Position numbers and translations under genes: made by a program
Shown here: positions 33,409-44,301 of the stretch, piece after piece
Position numbering within the stretch: position 1 is the stretch's first letter
Layout: each line of letters opens with the position of its first letter
The notes under the pieces: generated by a model
What the model was told of the DNA's origin: nothing
Seen by the model: the letters and a program-made list of their open reading frames with translations, nothing else
Databases searched by the model: none
Source: Coix lacryma-jobi var. lacryma-jobi
Lineage: Eukaryota; Streptophyta; Magnoliopsida; Poales; Poaceae
DNA length: 64,000 nucleotides
NCBI GenBank assembly: GCA_009763385.1
Contig: CM019824.1
Location: forward strand, 114,222,660 to 114,286,659
Direction: 5' to 3'

Positions 33409-36400
33409 TCAACGATTAAAAGTTGATTGGTCCAAAGGCTTGGTGAAAATATCAGCCAACTGATGATGAGTATCGACATGGCGAAGGTCGATATCACCCT
33501 TCTCATAGTGGTCTCGAGAAATGAAAGCGCACATCAATGTGTTTGGTCTTCGAGTGTAGCATGGGGGTTTTAGCAACGCTAATCGCACTCGTGCTATCAC
33601 AAAGCAGAGGAACACGAGAAAAGCTCAGACCAAAATCATGCAAAGTGGCCATCATCTAGAGTAACTGGGAACAGCAGCTAGCCGCAGCAACATACTCAGC
33701 CTCCATGGTAGATTGGGCGACACTAGACTGCTTGCGAGAGGACCATGAAACAAGAGAAGAACCAACAAACTGGCAAGTCCCAGAAGTGGACTTGCGCTCG
33801 ACACGGCAACCAGCAAAATCGGCATCGGAATAACCGCAAAGGGAGAGGGTGGAGGAAGCTGAATACCAAATCCCGAACTCAGGTGTGAAACAAAGGTACC
33901 TAAAAATGCGCTTGAACGCCTGACGGTGAGAAGTGCGCGGCGACGCCGAAAAGCGCGCACACAGACACACCGCGAATGGATGTCCGGGCGTGTCGCCGTC
34001 AGGTAGAGCAGCGACCCGATCATGCATCGGTACTACTTCTGGTCCACAGCTTCTCCATCCTTGTCCACATCCAGGGCCATCGTGGTCGACATGGGTGTTG
34101 GAAAAGGCTTGGCCTCACCCATATCGAACCTCTTCAGCAAGTCCTTGGAGTACTTGCCCTGGTGCACAAACGACCCTCTCGGGATGCTTAATTTGCAATC
34201 CGAGAGAAGAAAGAAAGAAAGTCAGCTGCCCATCATGCTCATCTCGAACTCCCGCTCATAGTATCTGCAAACTTGGCAACCAAAGCATGAGAAGAACCAC
34301 CGAAAATGATATCATCCACGTAAATCTGGACGAAGAGAGTATCAGTGCCTTGCTTGAGGAGAAAGAGCGTTTTATCTACACATCCCATTTTAAAACCCTT
34401 AGCAAGCAAAAAGGTTTTCAACCTATCATACCAGGCTCTAGTGGCTTGTTTCAAACCATACAAAGCTTTGTGAAGTTTAAAAACATGGTTTGGAAACTTG
34501 GGATTTCGAAAACCGGGGGGTTGTCTAACATACACCTCCTCTTCAATGTAGCCGTTTAAGAAGGCACTCTTGACATCCATTTGAAAAAGTTTGAAACCTT
34601 TGGATGCAGCAAAAGCCAAGAGTATCCTAATAGCCTCCAAACGAGCTACAGGAGCGAAAAGTCTCCTCATAGTCTATCCCCTCCTTCTGACTATAACCCT
34701 GGGCTACGAGTCTGGCCTTGTTTCTCACAACATGGCCATCTTCTCCCTGTTGTGTTTTTGAAAACCCATTTTGTCCCAATAGGATGACACTCAGAAGGTG
34801 GAGACACTAGAACCCAAACCCAATTTCTCTCAAAGTTCTCAAGCTCCTCATGCATGGCATTGACCCAATCCGGATCTGTCAAAGCGTGTCCAACATCTCG
34901 GTGCTCAAAATCAGCAACAAAAGCAGAATGAGCAAAGTGAGAGATTTGAGACCTGGACCGAGTGACCCGTTCGTCAATGTTGCCGATCATCTGCTGAGGG
35001 GGGTGTTGGCGCTGGATGTATCTTGGCGCCTCCCGTGCAGAAGTGACCTCCCCCTCAACAGCAGCTGGTGCCTCCCCGGGTACAAAGGGTACCGCTCGGG
35101 GTGGCGAATCCCACGGCCCCCAGGAAGAAGACGTGTCAAGGCCGTGAGTCGTCGTAGAAGCTGCTCCTTGCGGCACAGCAGGTGGAGGGGGTGCTGGATG
35201 ATCCATACTTTCAACACCCTCGTCCTCGTCATCAAAAAGAGGCTCACCAACCTCATGATCACCTACACGCTCAAAACGAGAAGAAGGACAAACCATGGTC
35301 TCCATGACTCGGTTAGTGTCAAGGTTAAGTACACGATAAGCACGAGTATGAGTGCCATAACCCAAAAACACACCGTCAAAAGAACGAGACCAAAATTTAT
35401 CCAAGTTGCCCTTTTTGAGTATAAAACAATGGCAACCAAAAACTCGAAAATAACTTACCTTGGGCAGTTTTCCAAAACGCAACTCATAAGAGGTCTTTTT
35501 CAAGAACGCTCGAAGAAAAATGCGATTGGAAATATAGCATGCAGTACTCATAGCTTCGGCCAATATCGCCTAGGAGTCCTATGCTCATCGAGCATCGTCC
35601 TGACCATCTCTACAAGGGCCCGATTCTTCCTCTCTACAACACCATTTGAGGCGGTGTGTAGGGAGAAGAAAACTGATGCTCCAAGCCCAAAGAGTTACAA
35701 AACTTCTCAAAATCCGAATTCTTGAATTCGGAACCATTATTATACTCCTAATAGCTCGCATCGAGTTCAAAGGGAACTCGTTCTGAAGATGCAAAATCAG
35801 ATTGCGAGCAAAGGAGAAAGTCTCGGTCTTCTCAGCTAAAAAGAAGACCCACGAATATCTCGAAAAGTCATCAACAACAACAAGCACATACCACTTCCCC
35901 CCAACCGAGCTCACCCGAGCCAGACCAACAAGGTCCATATGCAAAAGTTCTCCAGGGCGCTTAGTCATGACCCGAGTCACTGGATGGTGGGGAGCGGCAA
36001 CCATCTTCCCATGTCTACAAGAATGGCAAACAAGATCCTTCTCCATGAATAACTTGGGCAATCCTCGGATTAGGCCAAGTGAACTAAGTCTTGCAAGCAA
36101 GTCAAAGCTCAAATGTCCTAGTCTCATATGCCACTTCCAAAGATCAGAAGAAGAAGGTCCTGCCACAAGACAACGAGAAGTGCCAAAAGACTCCGAGAAA
36201 TCCGCACGAAAGACTTTCCCAAAGGGCGAAATCGCACAAACAAGATTGCCCTGAGGGTCCAAAATACGAATGAGATTCGGTTTAAAATGAATCTCATAGT
36301 CATCATCAAAAAGTTGCGAAACAGAAAGAAGGTTAAAATGCAAGTTAGAAACAAGAGCAACATCGCGCAACACAAAGTGCTCATTAACTCGCACAGACCC

Positions 36401-36560
36401 ACGAGACAGCACCTTACCTTTGCTGTTGTCGCCGAAGGTAATATACTCCTTTCCGGCGACCGGACTAAGACTGGAGAACCACTTGGCGTTTCCGGTCATG
36501 TGCCTCGAACACCCGGAATCCACCAACCAAACGTTCTCCAATCGTTTTACCTTCATCAAT
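33409..36560 (-). pseudogene. Copia-3 pol: protease, integrase, reverse transcriptase, RNase H (broken)
   Basis: Reading down from 36559, one open frame to 35585 gives the protease (WLVDSGCSRHMTG), the pre-integrase zinc region (CHSCRHGK) and the integrase core through VVVDDFSRYSW. It then shifts near SDNG. A frame at 35563-34691 gives the integrase tail (FGCHCFILKKGNLDKF) and the acidic linker. Reverse transcriptase is at 34850-34030, with QMDVKSAFLNG near 34590 and YVDDIIFGG at about 34300-34323. RNase H follows to FTKPLDQSTFNR and a stop at 33409. Four or more frame shifts break it. Confidence 0.9.
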
Positions 36561-36720
36561 AAAAAGACATAGGGTGAGCATACGAGCCAACACTGGGGTT
36601 AGTGAAGTAAGGGGAATACCAGTGTTGGGCCGGCTGCTCAAAAGAACGGTTAGCAGAAAAACCATTCCTAGCACACCTACGGAGGAAGCGATCACCACGT
36701 TTAGAAAGACGTGGTCCGCT
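36561..36720 (-). pseudogene. Copia-3 end of gag (remnant)
   Basis: It matches the stretch just before pol in Copia-2 (about 23945-24108), including ANRSFEQPAQHWYSPYFTNP. Homology ends at 36720 in the AGCGGACCAC block. The sequence beyond is unrelated to copia. Confidence 0.75.
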
Positions 36721-36989
36721 GTGGCAGAACCTCCTGAATAAAGTGGCCCACATGCACCCATCATTGTCTTAAGGACTTCTGATCAGCGTGCACGAGTTCC
36801 AAATGACTCAAGAGATCTGTCGGGTGTCCTCGGAGACCCGAATCATCCACGTTATATTCTTTTCAGGAATTCCCTCATCAAGCATCACAGTATTCAACAG
36901 TTTTATAGATAAGATAAATCAGAGTAAAGCGGAAAGAGTATATAACATAGATTGAAACTTGAATTTAAAAGTTTACAACCCATAAGTAC
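36721..36989. other. Unclassified repeat-like sequence left of Copia-4
   Basis: There is no gene or copia homology. It ends in AGTAC, the left target duplication of Copia-4. After removal of Copia-4 it would be continuous with 60576 onward. The mixed AT-rich composition suggests the non-coding part or LTR of another retroelement, which I cannot name. Confidence 0.5.
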
Positions 36990-37332
36990 TGTAAGTGCAA
37001 TCAAGCCCTAATTGTGGGTTTTGGTGATAATGACCACACGATTAGAGGACTAATGAGATTTATAAAGTTGATAAGCAGGTTATGTTAAGAAAGGATGGTG
37101 TATATGCGTTGGTGGACCCCTCACACTACATTTCGTCGGTTCCGAACTCAAAGCGCTTCAAAGATATTTATTTTGATTACTTGAGTTTTAGGAATGCCGT
37201 ACTATAAGGGGGGAATGCAAATTCATTGATATGGCTGAATGATATGTGCTCAAACCAACCCAAACCATCCACATTTCCAACCAAAGACAGCTGCACTTAA
37301 CTCAGATTTATACCTGTCTGCTTGGTAGGCGC

Positions 37333-37398
37333 GGCAGTGCCGCTCTAGGCGCGGCAGTGCCGGGCCGCGGCACTGCCGGGCTGAGGCCGGCACTGCCG
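37333..37398 (+). repeat. GGCASTGCC tetrad in Copia-4 5' LTR, first cassette
   Basis: Units start at 37333, 37353, 37369 and 37389, spacing 20, 16, 20. The first two read GGCAGTGCCG and the last two GGCACTGCCG. Confidence 0.9.
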
Positions 37399-38116
37399 CG
37401 ACTTAAACTGCCCGTTGGATGGCAGGGGGTATTTACATCACCCCCTCTGCCCCCCAACGGTCATCCACGACCATTCACTCCACCTACCTCCAGACAAGCT
37501 CTCTCTTCTCCATTGAAGGCCCTCCAAGCTCCCAACCACCAAAATCTTCATTCCCATTGATTCCAAGTGGTTGAGAGGCTCAAACCTTCACCAAAGAGGA
37601 GCCCTAGCTGAGATCTACTGCCTAGAGCACTTGATTTGAGCCATAGCCGGTGGATTTGCTTCTATTACTCTTGGGTTCTTGGAACCCTAGCCGGCTAGGC
37701 GTCGCCCTAGAGCCTTGCCAACTTGTGTGGCGGCCTAGGGAGGTTTGTAATCGCTTGTGCAGCTAGTAAGATTACCCCTCACCTCAAGGATTTGGTTCCT
37801 TGACTTGAGAACGAGGTTGAGTTGCAAAGCTCATGACCTAAGTGGTCAACCTCAACAACGTGGAGGTAGGCAAGCCTTGGTGGCGAGCTGAACCACGGGA
37901 TAAATCACTTGTCTCGCGTGCTTGCTTAGTTTCATTCTCTATGTTCATGAGCTTGTGATATATTCTAGGGTTTGGCTCGATCTACTCTATCTTTCATATT
38001 TGGCTTGGAGTAGTTGTTTCTGCTGGTTCATATAGCCTATTGTTACATTCCTATTCATATAGAATCTGCAGATTGTGGTTAGATTTCGAATTGCAGCTTC
38101 TGGTCTTCATCTGCGC

Positions 38117-38170
38117 GGCAGTACCGCGCTGAGGCCGGCAGTGCCGGGCACAGGGAGGGCGGTAGTGCCG
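38117..38170 (+). repeat. GGCASTGCC tetrad in Copia-4 5' LTR, second cassette, three units left
   Basis: Units start at 38117 (GGCAGTACCG), 38137 and 38161 (GGTAGTGCCG). The third unit, present in the 3' LTR at 60462, is deleted here. Confidence 0.85.
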
Positions 38171-38251
38171 GGCCTATCTAATTTAGTTTTAAGCTGTGAT
38201 TTTTGATAGGCCTATTCACCCCCCCCTCTAGGCCACACAGGTCCTTACAAG

Positions 38252-38267
38252 TGGTATCGGAGCCTGG
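38252..38267 (+). other. Copia-4 primer binding site
   Basis: TGGTATCGGAGCCTGG follows the LTR by two bases and matches the initiator methionine tRNA site of plant copia elements. Confidence 0.88.
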
Positions 38268-38297
38268 TCTCTCAGCAGCACTTAACCGTGCGAGAGT

Positions 38298-41197
38298 ATG
38301 GCCACTGACGGAGCGGGTGATGCTAGTGTTGTGCAACCCAAACCCTTTGAAGATCCGGATGTGCACACCACTAGCAGCAGCGAGAGTATCTCCACAGCTA
38401 GCGGAAGGACACTTCCACAATTGGTTGTGTCGGCCGGAGAGCTCGCAAGACGAAAGGAAGAAAGAAGTTGAGAAGAGAAGCTAGAGCCAAAGCAAAAGAA
38501 GATGCAGCAGCTCTCAAAGCAAAGGAAGACAAGGCTCAAAGAAGAGAAGAAAGAAAGATTAGAAGAGAAGAAAGAGCCAAGAGAGAGAGAAGAAAAGAAG
38601 AAGAAGGAAGAGCTCAAAGCTAAGAAGAGTGTGCACGTGAGTGAAGACTCAAGTAGCACCGAAGATGGTGATGATGACATCTCCTCATCTCAAGGGTGAC
38701 AAGAAGAAGAAGGAGGAGACCAAGAAGACATATGGAGCCGTATCCTACACTTATTCTTCTATGTCTAACCATGATTCTAGGCCTCTCATTAATGTACCCG
38801 CGGGCAAGTTGCCTCGTTTCGACGGGACCAACTTTGCCAAGTGGAAGCACATTATGAAGACCTATCTTATTGGTCTCCATCCAGGTATTTGGGAGATTGT
38901 GCACAATGGACTTGAAGCACCGGTTGATCCAAAGAACCCCACTCAAGATGAATTCCGCAACAATCATCTCAATGCCCAAGCCACTAGTGTGCTACTTAGT
39001 GCCTTGGATGGTGATGAGTACAACAAGGTCATGGGAGTTGAGGTTGCAAAGGAGATTTGGGACACATTGCATATCGCTCATGAAGGGGTTGATAAAGTAA
39101 GGCAATCCAAAATTGATTTGTTGATGGCCAAGCTCAACCGGTTTGTGATTTGTGATGGTGAAGGTCCTCAAGAGATGTTTGATAGGTTGATGGTCATTGT
39201 TGGCAAGATTAGAGGGCTAGGTGGAAATGAAATCAATGATCACAAGGTTGTGAAGATTATGTTGGAAGCTTATTCACCAAGAAATGAGACCGTAGTGACA
39301 TTGATTAGAGACAAGAAGAAGTTTGAAAAGTTCACACCTAGTGATGTGCTTGGGAGGATTATCACATTTGATATGCAAAGAGAGGAAGCTAATGAAAGAA
39401 GGAAGCTTGGAGAGTTGCAAGCAAGGCTAGATGGGATGAAGATCAAGGAAGTGGCACTCAAGGCAAGCAAGCCAACAAAACAAGCAACATCAAGCAAGTC
39501 AAGTTCAAGCAAGCAAGCCTCCACAAGCAAGCCCAAGCAACAAAAGAAGAAAATAGAGGTTGAGGACAGCACATCATCCTCTTGCAAGAGTGAGAGTGAT
39601 GGTGAAGAGTTTGAGAAGATTGATGATATAGCTCTATTCATGAGAAGATATCGCAAGGGGCTCAAGAAAGAAGGTTACAAATTTGTAAAGAGGAAGTTTC
39701 CTAACAAGAAAAAGAGAACTTGCTACAATTGTGGTAGCACCGAGCACTTCATTGCTCATTGCCCAAATGAGAAGAAAGACAACAAGGGCAAGAAAGATGA
39801 CAAAGCCACTTACAAGAAGCACAACAAGAGATACATGGGAGAAGCTCACATCGGACATGAATGGGATTCACCCGCACAAACCTCAAGTGAAGAAGATGAG
39901 AAGATGGCAACCATTGCATTCCAAAAGTCATCTCCTTCACCAAGGCTATTCAACAACTTGTCCGATGATGATGAAGGCAACTCCCACACTTGTCTCATGG
40001 CCAAGAAAGAGAAGGTGAAAAAGACTCATACTCCTAAACCTTCTCTTCCACTTAGTGACATCTCTAGTAGTGAACTTAGTGACTCTTCTAGTGATGATAG
40101 CTCTAGTGATGAAGAGATAAACATGATAACAAAGAACTTAGACAAAAACCAAACTCTTTATCACTAAGCTAATGGAGGAACTAGAGGGTGTACAAGCCGA
40201 GCTAGAAATAAGTGAGGATGCTCTTATCAAACAAGAGGATCTCTATATTGCTTGCAAGGAAGCTCTTGCATTAGAGAGAAGTGAGTTGGATGTCTTGCAT
40301 GAGGCCTTGGCCAAAGAGCAAGATGAACATGCTTCCCTAAAGAAGGCTCATGTTGAACTCAAGAAAAAGTATTGTGACTTGGATGTAAAGCACAAGGAAC
40401 TTGAGCTACAATATAACCTTCTTTGGGAAAGCAACTCAACTCTCCCTAAGGCAAATGTCACTCCTATTCCCTCCACTAGTGAAGGTTGTGGAAAATGCTA
40501 TAATCTTGATTTGAATGTCTATTCCACTAACCTTGCAAACATGGAGGTCATGAGAAAAGAAATAGCAAGATTGACAAGTGTTATTGCAAGTGGTTGTGTC
40601 AAGGCTACTACAAGTGCAAGTGAGAAGACTCAAAGCAAGAACATGCCCAAGTTCAAGAACGGAAGACGTCCTTTCATAAAGGATGGGTTGGGGCATGTAA
40701 AGGGAGGCAAAACAAATGGAAGGAAGAAGGTGAATGGCTATGAGTGTGTGAGATTTGAGAAGAAGGGTTACATTGGTACAGTTCAGCCTGCACAGACCGC
40801 GGCAGTGCCGCGCCAGAAGGCGGCAGTGCCGGGCCCCGGCAGTGCCGCCCCCAGGCCGGCAGTGCCGCGCCCCAAGAAAGGGAAGGCTACTAGTTCCTCT
40901 TCTGCTCAGTCTCACACACAGCCCAGGCAGATGCCAAATCAGAAGCAAGGGTCTCAGAAACCAAAGGAGTCTATTTGGGTAACCAAGAACAAGTTCATGC
41001 ATCAACCCAAGATAGAAGCTCCAAGAATGAGCATGTCCTCTTGTTACTTTTTAGGACACAACAACAGTGGTAAAGTTGTTGCCAAGTATGTTGGTAATGA
41101 CAAGAGGGCAGCCGACAAGTTTATATGGGTTCCTAAGATACTTGTGACTAACATGCAAGGCCCCAATATCAATTGGGGACCTAAACCAAGGAACTAA
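38298..41197 (+). pseudogene. Copia-4 gag (broken, large)
   Basis: The ATG at 38298 begins MATDGAGDASVVQPKPFEDP. A highly charged Lys/Glu/Arg coil (38430-38690) follows and needs two or three frame changes. The main frame, 38641-40167, holds the Gag core (PRFDGTNFAKWKHIMKTYL at about 38809), a Lys/Ser-rich linker and a complete CCHC knuckle, CYNCGSTEHFIAHC, at 39721-39762. A frame shift near 40160 leads to the coiled-coil tail (40172-41197). That tail includes a Pro/Ala stretch encoded by a palindrome tetrad. The product would be the particle protein. The breaks seen are single-base length changes in short runs plus one stop. Confidence 0.88.
40801..40867 (+). repeat. GGCASTGCC tetrad inside Copia-4 gag
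   Basis: Units start at 40801, 40822, 40838 and 40858, spacing 21, 16, 20. The gag frame reads through them as an Ala-Val-Pro/Pro-Arg rich stretch, but the units are not all in the same codon phase. Confidence 0.9.
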
Positions 41198-41514
41198 ACT
41201 TGTTTTGCAGGCATACTCCTCCGGTGGATCAAGTTGGGTGCTTGATAGCGGATGTACAAATCATATGACCGGAGAAAGGAGTATGTTTTCATCATATTCC
41301 CCAACTACAAATGCAAGTGAGAATATCATATTTGTGATAACTCCAAGGGGATGTGCTAGGTCTTGGTAAAGTTGCTATCACACTTGAACATTCAATTACC
41401 AATGTCTTACATGTTGATTCGTTAAGTTACAATTTGTTGTCCGTTTCACAATTGTGTGGGATGGGTTTCAATTGTCTCTTTACGGATGAGGGTGTGGAAG
41501 TCTTTAGAAGGGAG
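41198..41514 (+). pseudogene. Copia-4 pol, first part: protease (interrupted by Tat-D)
   Basis: SSWVLDSGCTNHMTG, the copia protease active site, is encoded at about 41228-41272. NLLSVSQLCGMGF (the start of the pre-integrase region) is near 41430. A shift near 41338 breaks the frame. The gene is cut at 41514 by Tat-D and continues at 53488. Confidence 0.85.
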
Positions 41515-42913
41515 TGTTGACGCAAAAAACGACGCTCTGCGCCAGGCACACAGCAAGCCGGAGAAGCTGGCTTCAAAATGTGGCCCGGGTGCTCAGAAGT
41601 CCGGTGCGTGCCAGTCAGTTTGACCTGCAACTAACAAGGGAGATGAACCGTTAAATACAAAGCTGGAACGTGCCGGGTATGACCAGACAGTTCCAAGATG
41701 TACGGCCCTGAAGCCACTTACGACGACACATAGCTACGAAAGCTATCTGCCAACAGGTTTAAAGGTTATTCGGCAATATGAGCGGAGCTATGTGAATAAC
41801 AGGTTGCCGAACACGTTTGCATGAGAATCGTACTTGCGTGATGTATTATATATAAATTAAAACTTAACCAATCTCGATTGTACAACCGAGTTGGGGTCCA
41901 TGGAGATTGAACATACAAGCTAAGCGTGACTAAGCTAATCTAAGGCCTGCGCCTGCCGCACGACACCTAGCCTTATCATAGGTCAAACACACTTAACACG
42001 CATGAACCCTCACCACGTGGCAATCCAGACACGATCCAATTCGGCTATTGCGACCAATAGATCTACTGCGTGACAGACCTTTCGATGATAAACGTGAAAG
42101 AACAGAGCAGATCTATAAAGATGGAGCCGAACCGGACGGTATCTAGACTGGGCAAAAGTGTTATGATGAGATAAACGTAACAAAACACATAACACAGGGT
42201 AACTTAATGAATCTATCAGATTGCCAAATCTAACAGAGCCGATAACTATCTTTACTCATGTCTCAATCCGCCGCACGATACAAGACATAAACAAAGACCT
42301 CCCGTCATAAGCTTAAATCCGCCGCACGATACTAAGCTTAACGTACGAGACTACTTGCACCACGTCTAAATCCGCCGCACGATACTAGACATGATAACAA
42401 GGTTGCCGGGACTTACGGAGGTCGACGGATCGATGGCCCCTCTCGAAGAACACGACGACACGACTTGGACTCGAAGACGGCGCGGGGCCGGGGTTGGTTG
42501 TATTGGTTGTGAACAGATATTACAATAGTCTCAGGGTTTATATTTATACCCTGGTGTTCTACGAGTCCTAGGAGGACACGATTACAACGATAAAACAGGA
42601 AACTTATCTAAAATGCGATGCCTTTTATTCAAAGCCTCCTTTAGTAATCGGCACGTGCTAACAACGACAAGATCTTCTGTTGCCGAATCTTCCGACATGC
42701 CATATTTGTCGCAAACCGACTTAACCCAAGGTAGCCGACCGCAGCGCCTCATTGCCGAACCCGCTCGCCATTGACTAGTCGCCCTCACAGCCTTGCCGAA
42801 TGCATCGAGTTAGCCGACCACATTTGCTGCCTGCCGAATCCTTAAGCGGCGATTTCTCCCAAACCTGCGTCGTGCTGGCCCACTTGTCATAGTGCGAAAA
42901 CTCGGTGTCAACA
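41515..42913 (-). repeat. Tat-D 3' LTR (1399 bp)
   Basis: On + it runs TGTTGACGCAAAAAACG to CGGTGTCAACA. It is identical by eye to 52084-53482 except near 42640, where TTCAAAG faces TTCTAAG. A minus-strand polypurine tract, TTAGGGGGCATG, abuts it at 42914-42925. It contains four hairpins with a shared CCGCACGAYAC core. Confidence 0.96.
41941..42390 (-). repeat. Four hairpins with a conserved core in the Tat-D LTR
   Basis: Arms TAAGGC/GCCTTA (41941-41975), ATGTCT/AGACAT (42258-42288), TAAGCTTA/TAAGCTTA (42308-42340) and GTCTA/TAGAC (42364-42390) each enclose a loop. In the last three units the loop is AATCCGCCGCACGATAC. The first has CCTGCCGCACGACAC. The arms differ but always pair. The same set is in the other LTR at 52510-52959. 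Confidence 0.8.
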
Positions 42914-43166
42914 CATGCCCCCTAATTTTGGGATAAATGTTTTATTCTAAAATTCATTTTCTCCTTTTCGCACCACTGTAGAGTCTCTGGAAGCATCCGA
43001 CTTCCTTTGCCATTAATCACCACAGCTGCCGACTCGCCTTCCGATGCACCCGAGATTCCTTAAGAATTCCTCTCTATTCTATTTCGGCCTGAACTTCCCG
43101 AATCCCTCTGTTTAGCTTCTTCATCTAGGAAAAAAAAAACCCTCTTCTCTTGCCCTGAACCGCAAA
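42914..43166. other. Tat-D spacer: polypurine tract and likely leader of the first antisense gene
   Basis: The polypurine tract for the minus-strand element lies at 42914-42925. The rest is AT-rich and leads to the first + strand exon. No clear TATA box is seen. Confidence 0.5.
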
Positions 43167-43815
43167 ATGTCTTCCCAAGCAAGCCATACAGCCTCGAGCT
43201 CGGTGACACCAGCACTTCTAAGAGAAGGTTGCTTTTGCTTTGATCTTTTCGCTTCGGATGACTATGCCTCATTTGTTTCCCCTTTAGGAGGACTGGCGAC
43301 GACCTCAATGAGGACCTAGCTCAGAAGGTTACAGATCTCCAATCTGATCTGGGAAAGAAGAATCGGGAGATTGTTCAAATCTCTCTGGAGCGCGATGTCT
43401 TTCGGGAACAAGCCATCGGTAAGCATCCCTCAGCTGTCCTTTTCTTATCTCTACCTCCAGCTTGACCCCTTTTCCTTCAGCTCTGGAGAATAGGCTCCAC
43501 TCCCTCGAAGCCGCTATTGCCGACCTTGCTGCTTCGGCCAATGTGCCAGGCACGGTGGCTCTAAGGCAGGTGAATGAGATCAAGCGGGTCCTTCCTGACA
43601 TTTCTAGGGCCGGCATGGGCTACGGTGCAGCACTTGCCTTCAATGCCGTCCGGATTCATTCTGGCGCCGATTATCGCCACTTTGACGTTTGCGAGCGAGG
43701 ACTAGAATCTAGGATAGCACGCTCTGTTGAGGATATGAAAGAAGCCGGAACAGACTTGGCCGACTCTTTTGATTCTGATCTTCCGATTAGAAATAGAATG
43801 ACATGGACGAACTGA
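43167..43815 (+). CDS. Tat-D antisense gene 1, spliced, coiled-coil protein
   Basis: This gene runs opposite to gag-pol. A possible first exon starts at 43167 (MSSQASHTASSSV), but its junction does not keep frame, so it is unsure. A second exon to 43418 reads TGDDLNEDLAQKVTDLQSDL and is followed by a GTAAGC...TTCAG intron (43419-43480, 62 bp). The third exon continues in frame (ALENRLHSLEAAIADLAASA) and stops at 43815. The second and third exons together give about 154 residues: a heptad-like coiled coil and then a Gly/Ala segment, GMGYGAALAFNAVRI. Antisense ORFs at this place are known in Tat elements and their role is unclear. The third exon resembles part of antisense gene 2. Confidence 0.55.
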
Positions 43816-44301
43816 TCCTTCATTTGTAATCGACTCCTGTTATGTGGATAAGAAGTCCTTTTATCTTTTTCTTGAAATCAACCTGTGACTGATCTTTCGG
43901 AATCAGGGCGTACTCTATTCCATGTGCTTGTCCATTTGTAACATATCTGCATTTTGCATCCAATCGGCTACCGCTCTGATGACACCGTATTTAACCGTGT
44001 GAACCTGTTCGGCAACCTGGCCAATGTTCGTCTCGTACACCCAAATCGGCAGTTTTGCCGAAGACAGGCGCTCTATTCTCCGCCGAACACGTATGTGAGC
44101 GCACTCAGACGGCCTACGCAGCCCATTACTGTAGGAGCCCATCTTGGGAAACGGAAAAAACCCAATCCGTCGATTGATATTCGTCATAAATCGTCCCTGG
44201 AGGCTTGCCTTCTCCCATTCTTGCATCCACTCCTTTAGTACTCTCGCCGCCTCGGCTTCCTTGTTTGTTCCGCCCCAGGAAACCCTAACTTTCTGAGTAC
44301 A
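43816..44301 (+). other. Gap between the Tat-D antisense genes
   Basis: Non-coding as far as I can tell. It would hold the end of the first antisense transcript and the promoter and leader of the second. The minus frame at 43915-44313 has no recognisable domain. Confidence 0.45.

Larger units (their letters stand above)
29803..36720 (-). mobile_element. Copia-3: Sirevirus-type Ty1/copia element, 5' end missing
   Basis: On the minus strand it holds the end of gag, pol, the multi-polypurine 3' region and a complete 3' LTR. Homology to Copia-1 and -2 stops abruptly at 36720, within the last part of gag. The rest of gag, the primer site and the 5' LTR are gone. Its proteins are close to Copia-1. 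AGCAC at 29798-29802 would be the 3'-side target duplication, and the other copy is lost. Confidence 0.9.
36990..38249 (+). repeat. Copia-4 5' LTR (1260 bp)
   Basis: It runs TGTAAGTGCAATC to GGTCCTTACA. Palindrome tetrads lie at 37333-37398 and, with one unit missing, 38117-38170. The 12-bp shortfall against the 3' LTR lies in the second tetrad. The frame 37246-37560 appears again in the 3' LTR and is not a gene I recognise. Confidence 0.95.

Noticed and set aside
37246..37560. A 104-codon ORF repeated at 59555-59869
   Set aside because: Its identity in two places comes from the two LTRs of Copia-4. It spans a palindrome tetrad and has no recognisable domain.
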